A DNA stretch of 33,858 nt from Verrucomicrobiota bacterium. GTDB taxonomy: Bacteria; Verrucomicrobiota; Verrucomicrobiia; Limisphaerales; AAA164-E04. Position 1 is the first letter of the stretch. Each line of letters starts with the position of its first letter. Under the pieces are notes generated by a model that worked only from the letters and a program-made list of their open reading frames with translations, was not told the origin of the DNA and ran no database searches. The translations under genes and the position numbers were made by a program. Shown piece after piece: positions 9,188 to 19,400 of the stretch. Location of the stretch: positions 1 through 33,858 of the forward strand of contig JAQCFT010000011.1 of assembly GCA_027619545.1 (NCBI GenBank). The letters run 5' to 3'.

Positions 9188-11140
9188 ATTTCTAAAGTCG
9201 CCTTCTCGGATGGTTCGTCCTTCTTTGTCGAGTTTTTCCAGCAGGGGAATGGCGATGCGCCGGGAAACACCCAGTTCCTGACGAAGTGCGCTGACCGTGG
9301 AAGGTCCTTGCTGTTTGATGGTGGCTTGAATACAGCGAACCATGTTGTCGTAGGCATCGCTGAGGACGATGAGGTCCGGGCCGATCTCCGTCACTTTCTT
9401 CATGCGGATCAGGCAACGAATGGTGTCTCCTGTGTCCTGTGATGTGTCGAGGTGTTTGCGTGCCGGTGGTTCGTTGGGTAATTCGGATAGTGTTTTCAGG
9501 ATACTTTTTGCCAAGGATTGAAGGCGGTCCGGGAGTGTAACGCTGTGGCTTTGGTGGCACAGGTGTTCTCCTGCCTGCTCGATGCCGAGTGATTTGGCCA
9601 GTTCAGTCAACGCCGCGGGCCACAGATCTAGGCTGGGAAGCTTTTTACCCAGGATCTTGCGCGCTGTTTCGATCGGGAAACCCGGCATGTCCGGGTGTTG
9701 TTGATGGTAATCCTCGACTTGCCCGGCAAAATCTTCAAGCGTTGTGTTCCAGCCATTGTTATCCAATAACCATTCTGCTCGTTTGATCCCCTTTTTCTCT
9801 TTGACGAGCTTTGCGGCTTCTCGTGCCAGTTGTTTGGCGGTCCAGTGGCACTTTTGATGCAGCGCATCCAGTTGAACGCCTCCATCTCTTTCCAGACGGG
9901 ATGCCAGATACTCGCCGACATCTGTCTGATGGGAACATAGGTTGTTCAGGTAGTTCTGTTGGGATTTGGATTTAAAGGAGGCGTGGCTGCTGGATGCGTC
10001 CCAGATACGACCGCCAGCGATGGTGCCTTGCTGGGACCAGTCACGTATGACGAACCGATCTCCCTCCAATGCGAATACGGGTCTTTCAAGTTTGATCCTG
10101 GCCGGGGAGATGTTTCCGGGGAGCAGGGGGGCGTGGTTTGAGAATTCGATGCGTCCAGGAACGTTGTTGGAACCCAGGTGCACGCGTATGCGGGTCCCGC
10201 TTTTCAGTGGACCGGAAGGATGTTTGCCCGGTTTGAGAAGTCGTTGGCTGCGGGAAACGACGGCATCGAAGCAATCGGTTTCGGTTCCAAGTTCAGGGAT
10301 GGTGACGACCTGTCCGCGTCCAATGGAGGTGTTGGCGGTTTCATGACCTTGCCGAACACTCAGTCCGCTCAGGTTGAGCGCGATGCGCATGCCTGGTTGA
10401 GCGGAGTCCTGCTGTGCGTGGTGGTGTTGGATGGACCTGATTTTTGTCTGGATGTTGCCGGGTTGAACGCAAACGGCCTGATCCGCCTTGAAGGAGGATC
10501 CTGTCAATGCCCCCGTGACAATGGTTCCCATACCTTTGACTGTGAAAGCGCGGTCAACCGGGAGATGGGGTTTTCCCAAGTCGGTGCGAGAGCCCAAAGG
10601 GCGCAATCGTTCGGCGACGATGGCTCCCAGTTGGTCAAATCCTTCACCGGTTTTGGTGGAAGTGGCCACGATTGGGGCTGTTTCGAATCGGGTGTCCTGG
10701 ATTTCTTCCCGGATCATCTCGATCACAAACTCGGCATCGGCATCGGCGAGGTCTGCTTTGGTCATGACGATCACAAGGTCCGGGACATCGAGGTATTCCA
10801 GGATTTGAAAATGTTCTTCTGTCTGAGGCATCCAACCGTCATCGGCTGCGATCACCAGCAATCCCAGATCGATCGCTCCGACGCCTGTTACCATGTTCTT
10901 GACGAAGTCCTCATGTCCGGGGACATCCACCATGCCCAGGTCGTATTCAATCGAAGGATTTTCGGGATCCTGCAGGATCCATTGCGCGAAGCCGAGGTCA
11001 ATGGTGATGCCCCGTTTCTTTTCCTCGGGAAGGCGGTCGGGGTCGGTTTGAGTCAGGGTCTTGACCAGGGCGCTCTTGCCGTGGTCCACGTGGCCCGCCG
11101 TTGCGATGATGAAGGGGAGTGATCGTTTGGCTGCGCTCAT
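9179..11140 (-). CDS. selB: Selenocysteine-specific translation elongation factor SelB
   Basis: SelB delivers Sec-tRNA(Sec) to UGA codons followed by a SECIS element. This 653-aa protein has the EF-Tu-like GTPase motifs GHVDHGKSAL (G1), RGITIDLG (G2), DVPGHE (G3) and TKAD (G4) in the first 150 residues. Beta-barrel domains follow to about residue 370 (including the DRAFTVKGMGTIVTGAL segment), then a long C-terminal winged-helix region that binds SECIS RNA (about 400-653). Length is slightly above the usual 610-640. The ATG overlaps the selA stop as ATGA (11137-11140), so the two are translationally coupled. The stop codon lies inside a heptamer repeat, so array changes could alter the final residues. 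No tRNA-Sec or selD is in the window. Confidence 0.97.
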   Translation of the reverse strand: MSAAKRSLPFIIATAGHVDHGKSALVKTLTQTDPDRLPEEKKRGITIDLGFAQWILQDPENPSIEYDLGMVDVPGHEDFVKNMVTGVGAIDLGLLVIAADDGWMPQTEEHFQILEYLDVPDLVIVMTKADLADADAEFVIEMIREEIQDTRFETAPIVATSTKTGEGFDQLGAIVAERLRPLGSRTDLGKPHLPVDRAFTVKGMGTIVTGALTGSSFKADQAVCVQPGNIQTKIRSIQHHHAQQDSAQPGMRIALNLSGLSVRQGHETANTSIGRGQVVTIPELGTETDCFDAVVSRSQRLLKPGKHPSGPLKSGTRIRVHLGSNNVPGRIEFSNHAPLLPGNISPARIKLERPVFALEGDRFVIRDWSQQGTIAGGRIWDASSSHASFKSKSQQNYLNNLCSHQTDVGEYLASRLERDGGVQLDALHQKCHWTAKQLAREAAKLVKEKKGIKRAEWLLDNNGWNTTLEDFAGQVEDYHQQHPDMPGFPIETARKILGKKLPSLDLWPAALTELAKSLGIEQAGEHLCHQSHSVTLPDRLQSLAKSILKTLSELPNEPPARKHLDTSQDTGDTIRCLIRMKKVTEIGPDLIVLSDAYDNMVRCIQATIKQQGPSTVSALRQELGVSRRIAIPLLEKLDKEGRTIREGDFRNWK

Positions 11141-12549
11141 GATTTGCTTTGTTTGAATCCTTCAAAGTGTTCCCATGCTTTTTTCAGGCAATCGATCACG
11201 ATGGATTCCTGATTTGATAAGATGGTTCGCAGGTTGATTTGAAGAGCGTTGTTTCGCAGGTAGCCAACAATCGGCGGATTGTTTTCACGAAAGTATTGAG
11301 CGATCCGTTCCGGTTTGATTCCAGAGGGGCAAAAGGTCAATGCTACGGAAGGCAAGCGTGTTTTGGGCATGGTTCCGCCGCCGACCTCCGCTTCGGTCTC
11401 TTCGATACGCAACACTTCTTTGGGAAGCTCAGCGCGGCGGACCATGGCTTCGGCGCGGGCTTGAAGGTGATTGATGGTTTGGGACAGCAAATGATAAGCG
11501 GGGAGATCTGGTGTGGTTCGAGATTCGGGATCGTCCAACGATTGCAGGTGCTGGGTGACAGTGTATTCCAGTGCTGAAAGGACCAGTTTATCGGCTCGCA
11601 GGGCTCTGAAAAACGGATTCAATTTCAGTTTTCCAATCCATGAGGTTGATCCTGCAATAACGCCTGCCTGGGGGCCGCCCATCAGTTTGTCCCCGCTGAA
11701 GCAAACCATGTGTGCGCCTTGTGCGATGATGGATGCCGGAGTGGGTTCGGGTTCGATTCCGAAGCAGGTTCGAGTGTCGATGAGCGCCCCGGAACCCAGG
11801 TCGAAACCAAAGGGAATTTCGTTCTTCACTGCAAGCTGCACCAATGCGTCAACCGGGGGTGTTTCCACGAATCCATCCATGTAGAAATTGCTTTGATGAA
11901 CTTTCAGGATCAGGGCGGTGCGGTTGCCGGCTGCCTTTGCGTAGTCTTTGAGGGTGGTTCGATTGGTGGTGCCGACTTCCTTGAGTTTGACGCCCGCCGT
12001 TTCGAGGATTTCCGGGATTCGGAAACCACCCCCTATTTGAACCAGTTCGCTTCGGGAAACAATGACTTCGTCCCGGGAATCGGTGCGGCAGGTGTTGAGC
12101 ATCAACACCAGGGCTGCCGCGCAGTTGTTGACCACGGTGGCTGCTTCGGCTTCCGCGAGAACGGCCAATGATTTTTCAACGTTCAATCCGCGTTTGCCTC
12201 GCTTGCCGGATGCCAGGTCAAATTCCAGATTGCTGTAAGCCAGCGCCGTGTTGGAAAGATGATCGGCCAGGTCTTGGGGGAGTGGAGCCCGTCCCAGGTT
12301 GGTGTGGAGAACGATACCGGTTCCATTGATGACGGTTTGGAGACGGTTCTGCAGGAAACGATTCAGGTCGTTCTCGATGATGTCATTCAGATCCTGTTCG
12401 GGAGGGACTTCTCCCGAGTCACGCCATTGTTGGATGCGGTCTTGAATGAGCCGTTTTCTGATCAAACGCGGGATCGAATAGGATTCCGTTTGTCTCATCA
12501 AGGTGTCGATGGACGGAATGCGTCTCCTGTTTGAATCTGACGGTGTCAT
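11137..12549 (-). CDS. selA: L-seryl-tRNA(Sec) selenium transferase SelA
   Basis: SelA converts seryl-tRNA(Sec) to selenocysteinyl-tRNA(Sec) with selenophosphate, using pyridoxal phosphate. The 470-aa length fits the bacterial family (~460). Visible hallmarks are the N-terminal tRNA-binding region with [12 protein letters not shown], the [13 protein letters not shown] segment, the [13 protein letters not shown] stretch, and the PLP lysine K288 in [12 protein letters not shown]. It precedes selB with a 4-bp ATGA overlap, the classic selAB arrangement. It diverges from the sulfatase gene with under 90 bp between the start codons. The presence of SelA with SelB implies that this organism decodes UGA as selenocysteine somewhere in the genome; no such in-frame UGA gene was recognised here. 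Confidence 0.97.
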   Translation of the reverse strand: MTPSDSNRRRIPSIDTLMRQTESYSIPRLIRKRLIQDRIQQWRDSGEVPPEQDLNDIIENDLNRFLQNRLQTVINGTGIVLHTNLGRAPLPQDLADHLSNTALAYSNLEFDLASGKRGKRGLNVEKSLAVLAEAEAATVVNNCAAALVLMLNTCRTDSRDEVIVSRSELVQIGGGFRIPEILETAGVKLKEVGTTNRTTLKDYAKAAGNRTALILKVHQSNFYMDGFVETPPVDALVQLAVKNEIPFGFDLGSGALIDTRTCFGIEPEPTPASIIAQGAHMVCFSGDKLMGGPQAGVIAGSTSWIGKLKLNPFFRALRADKLVLSALEYTVTQHLQSLDDPESRTTPDLPAYHLLSQTINHLQARAEAMVRRAELPKEVLRIEETEAEVGGGTMPKTRLPSVALTFCPSGIKPERIAQYFRENNPPIVGYLRNNALQINLRTILSNQESIVIDCLKKAWEHFEGFKQSKS

Positions 12550-12635
12550 GTGGGGTGATTCTCGACAATGGTGCGAACGAGGCCAAGAATCTTTTTACGT
12601 GGAAAATTCGATGTGATTCGTTTTATGGTCCGGGC

Positions 12636-14108
12636 ATGAAGCTCTGGACACAAAAGATCAACTTGATTCTGTGCTTGATTTTGGTGTTGCCTGAATGGAA
12701 TGCCGAGGGTGAGGAACGTCCCAATGTGTTGTTTATCGCGGTGGACGATCTGACCGATACGCTCGGTTGTTATGGGGATGTTGTCGCCAAAACGCCCAAC
12801 ATTGATCGGCTGGCGGCCGCGGGTGTGATGTTTCGTCGTGCTTACAATCAACTGCCGCTGTGTAATCCGACACGAGCCTCCATCATGACCGGCAAACGGC
12901 CGGATGAAATCAAGGTCTATGATTTGGATCGGCATTTCAGAGAAACGTTTCCTGACATTGTGACAATGCCACAGGCATTCATGAGACAAGGCTGGCTGAC
13001 GGCGCGTGTTGGGAAGATTTATCATTACAACGTGCCGGCAAGTATTGGCACCAATGGACACGATGATCCTCCGAGTTGGCAGCAGGTCTTTAACCCCAAA
13101 GGCAGGGACAAAAACGATGAACATTTGATTTTTAACGCCGAACCTCATCGGAAGATCAGCGCCGCGCTGAGCTGGTTGGCGGCGGATGGTGCAGACGAAG
13201 AGCAGACGGACGGGATGATCGCTTCAGAGGCGATTCGATACATGGAAGCGCATCAGGACGAACCCTTTTTTCTTGGTGTGGGTTTCTTTCGTCCACACAC
13301 CCCGTATGTGGCACCCAAAAAGTATTTTGATCTGTATCCCCTGGAGGACATTCGGCTGCCGTATGCTCCGGCAGGTGATCGGGAGGATATTCCGGTGGCG
13401 GCTTTTGCTCATAATTGTCCGGTTCCGAATTACGGGTTGGACGAATTGACTCTGCGCAAAGCGGTCCAGGCTTATTACGCGTGTGTATCTTTCGTGGATG
13501 CGCAGGTGGGACGTATGCTGCAAGCTGTTGAGCGGTTGGGATTGTCGAAGCAAACCATAGTCGTTTTTTGGAGCGATCATGGTTATCATTTGGGGGAGCA
13601 CGATGGGATCTGGCAGAAGCGGACCTTGTTCGAGAAATCAGCCAAATCACCCTTGATCATTCATGCTCCCGGGCTTCGGGGAAACGGGGTTCATTGTCAA
13701 CGTGTGGTCGAGTTTGTGGATATTTATCCGACCCTGGTGGAGCTTGCCGGGGTGCCAGCTCCTGATGGATTATCAGGAAGAAGCCTGGTTCGGCTTTTGG
13801 AGAATCCGTTGCGCGAGTGGGACGGCGATGCCGTGACGCAGGTGTTGAGACCTGCTGATGACCGATTGAGTGAGGCTGTCATGGGGGTGAGTATTCGCAC
13901 CGAAAGGTGGCGTTATACCGAGTGGGGTGAAAGTGGCAAATATGGTGCTGAATTGTATGATTACCACACGGATCCGGGTGAGTTTGACAATCTGGCCCTG
14001 GATCCTTCGCCCAAGCTTCAGGGATGGATCAGCAAGCTCCGTCAAAGGATGCAGCGCAAGGCAAGCAATAGGACTCCTTCGACCCCCTTCAATCCCGCCC
14101 GTTTATGA
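12636..14108 (+). CDS. Secreted sulfatase, iduronate-2-sulfatase-like
   Basis: A type I sulfatase hydrolysing sulfate esters, most like the iduronate-2-sulfatase group that acts on sulfated glycans. The motif C76-N-P-T-R80 would be matured by conversion of C76 to formylglycine. The metal-binding FIAVDDL near the N-terminus and the [15 protein letters not shown] segment complete the active site, and [15 protein letters not shown] is typical of this subgroup. I start at ATG 12636 because it gives a signal peptide ([19 protein letters not shown]) and about 490 aa. The upstream in-frame ATG at 12531 would prefix 35 hydrophilic residues and overlap selA, and is unlikely. No sulfatase maturase gene is in the window. 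A CehA/McbA-type hydrolase gene follows on the same strand after 69 bp. Substrate is unknown. Confidence 0.93.
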   Translation: MKLWTQKINLILCLILVLPEWNAEGEERPNVLFIAVDDLTDTLGCYGDVVAKTPNIDRLAAAGVMFRRAYNQLPLCNPTRASIMTGKRPDEIKVYDLDRHFRETFPDIVTMPQAFMRQGWLTARVGKIYHYNVPASIGTNGHDDPPSWQQVFNPKGRDKNDEHLIFNAEPHRKISAALSWLAADGADEEQTDGMIASEAIRYMEAHQDEPFFLGVGFFRPHTPYVAPKKYFDLYPLEDIRLPYAPAGDREDIPVAAFAHNCPVPNYGLDELTLRKAVQAYYACVSFVDAQVGRMLQAVERLGLSKQTIVVFWSDHGYHLGEHDGIWQKRTLFEKSAKSPLIIHAPGLRGNGVHCQRVVEFVDIYPTLVELAGVPAPDGLSGRSLVRLLENPLREWDGDAVTQVLRPADDRLSEAVMGVSIRTERWRYTEWGESGKYGAELYDYHTDPGEFDNLALDPSPKLQGWISKLRQRMQRKASNRTPSTPFNPARL

Positions 14109-14123
14109 TCCGGTAAAAAACTC

Positions 14124-14151
14124 ATGACAAGTTTGTGATCCGTGATAGGCT
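14124..14151 (+). promoter_or_regulatory. Possible sigma-70-type promoter before the CehA/McbA-type gene
   Basis: ATGACA (14124-14129) and TAGGCT (14146-14151) resemble -35 and -10 boxes, separated by 16 bases and ending 27 bases before the ATG at 14178. It lies in the 69-bp gap after the sulfatase gene. The match is partial and could be chance. Confidence 0.25.
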
Positions 14152-14177
14152 CGCGCCTGAACCCTGTTTGAATTGTT

Positions 14178-16490
14178 ATGTCCAAAAAATACACTCGTTT
14201 CTTTGGTGGCATCCCTTCGTTGATGCTTTTGTTTGCTCTATGGTTACAACCCGCTTCATTGCATGCCGCGGAAACACCTCTTGTCACCGGGGTGGAGTGG
14301 CAGCCGCTCAGGGCTCAGGTGCGCAGGTTGATGGAGGCGACGGATTACCTCGGTTTTCCGTTCAGTGCTGCCGAGAAGGAACGGATCGAAGCCGCCATGA
14401 AGTCCACGGATCCGGAAGCGGGCTCCCGAAAACTTCAGGAGGTGTTGGATCAACGCTGTCTCTATGTGGTCAATATCAATCCCGAAATGCGCGTCAAAGT
14501 GGCTCGTGGTGAAGTTGAGCCCAATCTGGTGCAAAACGGGTGGGTCCAGTTCTTGGTGAAGGTCAACAACATGGCGGGAGTGACCGCCGCTCTTCAAGCG
14601 TCCAGTCCCAATGCCGGCCAGTTGCACAATGCTCCGGCAGACACCATTGCTGATCGATGGTTGGAGATCCAAACATACGACGCGCAACCTTTAACCAAGA
14701 CATTATCCGGATTGGAATTGGAGTATCGCATCATTCAAATGTACAGCCGAGATGCAGGAAAACGCGAAGCGCGTATGGGATTCAACGTCGGGCAGGGGAC
14801 ACAGGATATCGGATTTCGCAATGAGGTGGATGTGCTGTTTCAATGCCGTCCTGCCAGGGAGATCGTATTAAGTGTTAAAGATGAAGAAGGCAAACCCACC
14901 ACCGGGATGTTTGAGATCCGTGATCGCTTTGGACGTGTCTATCCTTCCCAGGCCAAGCGATTGGCTCCTGACTTCGCTTTTCACCCACAGGTATATCGCG
15001 GGGACGGTGAGACATTGAGTCTGCCGGAGGGAACTTACACCGTGAAATTTGCCCGTGGTCCCGAATCGATTCCTTTTACGAGAGAGATCGAAATCAACGA
15101 GCATACCCGGGATCTGCATTTTTCAGTCAAACGTTGGATTGATCCTTCCCTGTTTGGTTATTGGAGTGGTGATCATCATATTCATGCCGCCGGTTGTGCT
15201 CATTACACCGATCCGACGCAGGGGGTGCATGCCCCGGACATGTTACGGCACATTTTGGGTGAGGATTTGAAGGTAGGGGCCAATCTGACCTGGGGACCGT
15301 GTTTTGATTATCAAAAACAGTTCTTCACCGGAAAAGACGACAAGGTTTCCGCTTACCCTTATCTGTTGCGTTATGATGTCGAAGTTTCGGGTTTTGGTTC
15401 TCATCAATCCGGTCACCTGTGTCTGCTTCGTTTGAAGGAGCAGATTTATCCCGGGGGTGATTCCAAGCATCACTGGCCGACCTTATGCTTGAACACGCTG
15501 CGATGGGCGAAAGCGCAAGGTGCATTGGTTGGCCCGGCGCATTCGGGATGGGGATTGGAATTGCCGACCGGTCAGTTGCCCAATTATCAGATCCCGCCGT
15601 TCAACGGTATTGGGGCAAATGAATACATCGTGGACGTGACGCATCAGGTCCCTGGTCCCGATGGTCGTTTGGTGCCTGCGGTTGATTTCATTTCAACCGT
15701 TGATACGCCTTATGCATGGGAACTGAATATCTGGTATCACACGTTGAACGTCGGTTACCGGACTCGCATCAGTGGTGAAACCGACTTTCCATGCATCTAT
15801 GGAGAACGCGTTGGTTTGGGGCGCAGTTATGTCAAACTTGGATCACAGTTGAACTACGAAGCGTGGTGCGAAGGTATTCGTGATGGCAAAAACTATGTGA
15901 GCGATGGCCGCAGTCACCTCATGGATTTTCGAGTGGAAAACCGTAGTATGGGAGAGATGGGAAGCGAGTTATCCCTGGAAACAGGCAAGGAAGTGTCGGT
16001 CAAGGTGCGGGTCGCCGCCCGTTTGGATGATGAGGTTCATCCTGGGCTGAGAGATCGGCCTTACCAACAGAAACCCTATTGGCATATCGAGCGCGCACGT
16101 ATTGGAGACACACGCAGGGTTCCGGTGGAGTTGATTGTGAACGGATATCCCGTCGCCCGCCAGGATGTCGTTGCGGATGGCAAAGTCCAGGATCTTGAAT
16201 TCAAGATCCCGATTCAGATCAGCAGTTGGGTGGCGGTACGCATCCTTCCCAGTTCACACACCAACCCGGTGTTTGTGAAAGTGGGCGACCAACCGATCCG
16301 TGCCAGTCGGCGAAGTGCCGAATGGTGCCTGGCCAGCGTTGAGCAATGCTGGAAGAACAAGGAGCGGTTTATTGCCAAAGAAGAAATGCAGGATGCCTTG
16401 AGCGCTTACGATCATGCACGTCAGACCTATCAGAAACTGATCAAGGAATGCCGGGATGATCGAAATGAAGTGGCCGGTCTTGGGTTGTGA
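14178..16490 (+). CDS. Secreted CehA/McbA-family metallohydrolase-domain protein
   Basis: A 770-aa exported protein with a cleavable signal peptide (hydrophobic core LMLLFALWL, likely cleaved near LHAAE). The first 300 residues include a beta-rich region (about 220-310). A PHP-like metallohydrolase domain begins at YWSGDHHIHAAGC, with H334 and H336 (D332-H-H-I-H336) as predicted metal ligands and further His/Asp pairs at HSGWG and downstream. This is the CehA/McbA family named after carbaryl hydrolase. PVC members are numerous and their true substrates are mostly unknown; carbaryl should not be assumed. The C-terminal part, to about residue 770, has a helical tail (QDALSAYDHARQTYQKL). It follows the sulfatase gene on the same strand and may be cotranscribed or use its own weak promoter. 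Confidence 0.85.
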   Translation: MSKKYTRFFGGIPSLMLLFALWLQPASLHAAETPLVTGVEWQPLRAQVRRLMEATDYLGFPFSAAEKERIEAAMKSTDPEAGSRKLQEVLDQRCLYVVNINPEMRVKVARGEVEPNLVQNGWVQFLVKVNNMAGVTAALQASSPNAGQLHNAPADTIADRWLEIQTYDAQPLTKTLSGLELEYRIIQMYSRDAGKREARMGFNVGQGTQDIGFRNEVDVLFQCRPAREIVLSVKDEEGKPTTGMFEIRDRFGRVYPSQAKRLAPDFAFHPQVYRGDGETLSLPEGTYTVKFARGPESIPFTREIEINEHTRDLHFSVKRWIDPSLFGYWSGDHHIHAAGCAHYTDPTQGVHAPDMLRHILGEDLKVGANLTWGPCFDYQKQFFTGKDDKVSAYPYLLRYDVEVSGFGSHQSGHLCLLRLKEQIYPGGDSKHHWPTLCLNTLRWAKAQGALVGPAHSGWGLELPTGQLPNYQIPPFNGIGANEYIVDVTHQVPGPDGRLVPAVDFISTVDTPYAWELNIWYHTLNVGYRTRISGETDFPCIYGERVGLGRSYVKLGSQLNYEAWCEGIRDGKNYVSDGRSHLMDFRVENRSMGEMGSELSLETGKEVSVKVRVAARLDDEVHPGLRDRPYQQKPYWHIERARIGDTRRVPVELIVNGYPVARQDVVADGKVQDLEFKIPIQISSWVAVRILPSSHTNPVFVKVGDQPIRASRRSAEWCLASVEQCWKNKERFIAKEEMQDALSAYDHARQTYQKLIKECRDDRNEVAGLGL

Positions 16491-16494
16491 GGTT

Positions 16495-19400
16495 TCATTT
16501 GACCTTCACATAGATTCCCTGGCTGAGATTGTTGTAGCTGCCGCTCCCGCTTTCCTGCAGGCGGATGGCGCGAACCATGTAGGTCGGATCTGAAAAATCA
16601 GGATTCGTATCCACATAAGTCGTGGCATCGCTTGGCGTTGGATTCATTAATTCCCAACCTGCGGCAGGATGCCTGCGATAGACATGATATCGACACCCCT
16701 CAGCCGGGGAAGGTTCCCATTCCAGGCTGATCATGTTGTTTTCCAAGCGTCCCGTTACAGGTCCGGGGGGAGCCAATACATGCAATCTGAGTGTGGGGTC
16801 TCCCAGTATGCTGAGCATGCGGGGAGCGACTCGGTAGAGGTCGCTGGAGTCGCCCATCTCAGGGATCCCCACGGCAATGGGTGTGCCCAGGGCCATTTTC
16901 TGCAACTTCCAGAATCTGGGGTAATAGAGGGAAACAAGTCCATAATTGGGTGTCGCCAATACAGCCCTTAACCAGTTTTCATTGGTGTGATTCCAGTCCC
17001 CGAACCACGAGCCATACATCAGATAAAAGAGGACCGGTGGCTCGTTTTCCCGGCGAACCAGATCCCACGTGAAATGGCTGTAGGAATTGACCGAGCGGTT
17101 GACTTCCCAGCCGAGCTGAATACCGACAGGGGAACCATTCATCTCGTGGTAACCAAAGGTAACCGGCGTATTTTCGTAAAGAGGTCTGGATGCGATGGCA
17201 TGTCCTTCCTTCAATCCGTACAACGAAGCAGCGAGGTTGACGGCTTGATGTTCGCCGTTTTTGGTTGGTATGAATCCTAGCCCGTTGAAATAACTCACAC
17301 GTTCTTTGGCCGAAGTCTGCCCATGGCGGTATCGGTGGTTTTTGCGAATGTATTGTTGCGTGAGGGCTACTTCCAAGGTCCAGGGATGACTGTCCTTCAG
17401 TTCCAGGAAATCAGCGAGCCCGAAGGAATAGAGTCCGGAAAAATCGATACGTCCCACGGGGATTTCAAGCGTTCTTGGGAGGAAATCGTTGTCCCACTTT
17501 TCATCACCAGGAAGGTTTTCAAGATTGCGGTTTGAGAAGTGGTGCTTGGTTTCGGTGTCGCTCCATAAACTGTCGTCCAAACTTCCATAAAAACTGTCTG
17601 CCGTCCATGCTCCACGGTGATCGGAAGAGGTGCCCGGAATTCCCACGTGTCCATCAAAAGCCGATTGCCCCGAACGAGGAATGGGGGCATGACCCAGAAT
17701 ATAAATGATGTGGGGGTAGCCTTCTGGCCAGGATTGTACGATGGAATCTATTTGCGTTCGGATACGTTTGATTTCGGCCGCATTTCTGGGCCAATCGGTT
17801 TCGTCGTGGCGGTTGGCGGGCAGATCGATCAGATTCCACCCGTCACCGATCAGGTCAGACCGGAAGGTGTCATAGTCACTGCCTAGAGCCTGGGGGAGGC
17901 CGGTTTCCGTAATGAGGATGACATTGCCACGAAAATGCATGGGCGGAAGATTCATCGCTACGGTAAGGGTGACACGTTGTGTGTCCGAAAAGGATGGTCC
18001 TGCATCCCTCAACCGGTATTCATAGATGCCTCCGGGCCTTACATCATGGTCCGTCCAGGAATCCCGGCGGAAGTCCTCTTCCACAATGGTCCATTCGCTT
18101 TCACCGAAGTTTCTTTTTTCAACGAAGACTGGTAGCAGTCCTTCAGGTGACAGCCGCAGCCGGCGCTTGAGCACTATCTGAGGTGGGGATGTCGAATGCT
18201 CCACGGTCCAGGAACGGTCCTTGAGAATGTTGCCGTTCCAGATGTTTTGCGGGAAATTGTAACAGTGCAGGTCTTCAAACAGCGCGTCCGCGTTCAAGTC
18301 ACCGTTCAGTTGGCTCCCAATGGCGAATCCTTTTGACATGGCTTCGGGCAAGGGAAGAGCCGACGGGTCCACACCCCCGCCGTTTCCTTTTTGAACACCG
18401 TTTATGTAAAGGAATGAATTTGCAAAGATCTGGGCATTCTGCGGAGAGCGTACTCCGTAGGAATGGACCGTTTTAGGGCCGTAGTTTAGTTCGATCTCAT
18501 ACCATTGATCCTTGCGGAAATCCAGTTTGGAGGTTTTTAAATAAGTGGTCATCAGGTTCGTGTCGGGACCTTGAGATGCAAACGTGATTTCGGTGCGATC
18601 CTGATTCAGGAACAGTCCCCACCAGCCTTCGTTTGACTGGAATTTACCGACTTCCAGCAGCCTTGCTCCAAATGGATGCCCTTTCTCCCCGCTACTCCAA
18701 TTTGGTTTGAACCAAAATCGCACAGCTCCCCGCCGCAGGTCGATGTTGAGTTTTCCGTTCGGTTCTCTGAGATTGTAAACCAACAAACTCCCATCATCGG
18801 ATCGAAAACCGGTGCCACCCATCGGGAATGACTCTTCCACGTTGGCCTGATTCGCGGTAAGCGGTATTTGGCCTTGTTCCCCTGTTAGGGAAGGATCGTT
18901 AAAGGAGAACCGACTAAGCAGGCGAGGTTCAAAGACTGAATCGTCCAGGGGATTGGTGCCCTCAAGGATTTCCTGTCCGTCCGGTACGCCGTCTGCGTCT
19001 GTGTCCGGGTCCAGGTGGTTCGTCAGATAGATGGTCAACTCGTCAATATCACTCAGTCCGTCTGTGTCTGAATCCGGTGGCACTGGTGAATAATCCGCCT
19101 CAATTTCCGCAGGCGAGAGTCTGTAGTTGTAGGTGACCAGTTCGTCCATGGTTCCTTCAATGGCAAGGGGACGACGCGGGCTGACTCCGACAATCATCCC
19201 TGTTTCGGCTCTGGTTTCCAGATTGGGGAATTCAATTGTACCGAGCCCAGAGGCGACTTTGTCTCCATCGATCCAAAGCTCGCTTCCACTGATATCATAG
19301 CTGGCGACGACATGATGCCATTCGCCCTCTTTCCAATCGATCTGATGGTTGAATCCCGTAAACGTGCGGCCCCGCCCCTGGAATTGGATGCGAATGCGTC

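Noticed and set aside
10178-11122. 314-codon open frame antisense to selB
   Set aside because: Long but opposite the conserved GTPase domain of selB; its composition (His/Gly/Asp-rich) is a shadow of selB codons.
12563-12629. Sigma-70-like boxes between selA and the sulfatase gene (TCGACA/AAGAAT and TATGGT)
   Set aside because: Matches to consensus are only three to four of six bases and the pairings are inconsistent with sensible transcription start distances.
14141-14157. AGGC-TCGC-GCCT mini-hairpin downstream of the sulfatase gene
   Set aside because: Four-bp stem without T-tract, overlapping a better (still weak) promoter reading.
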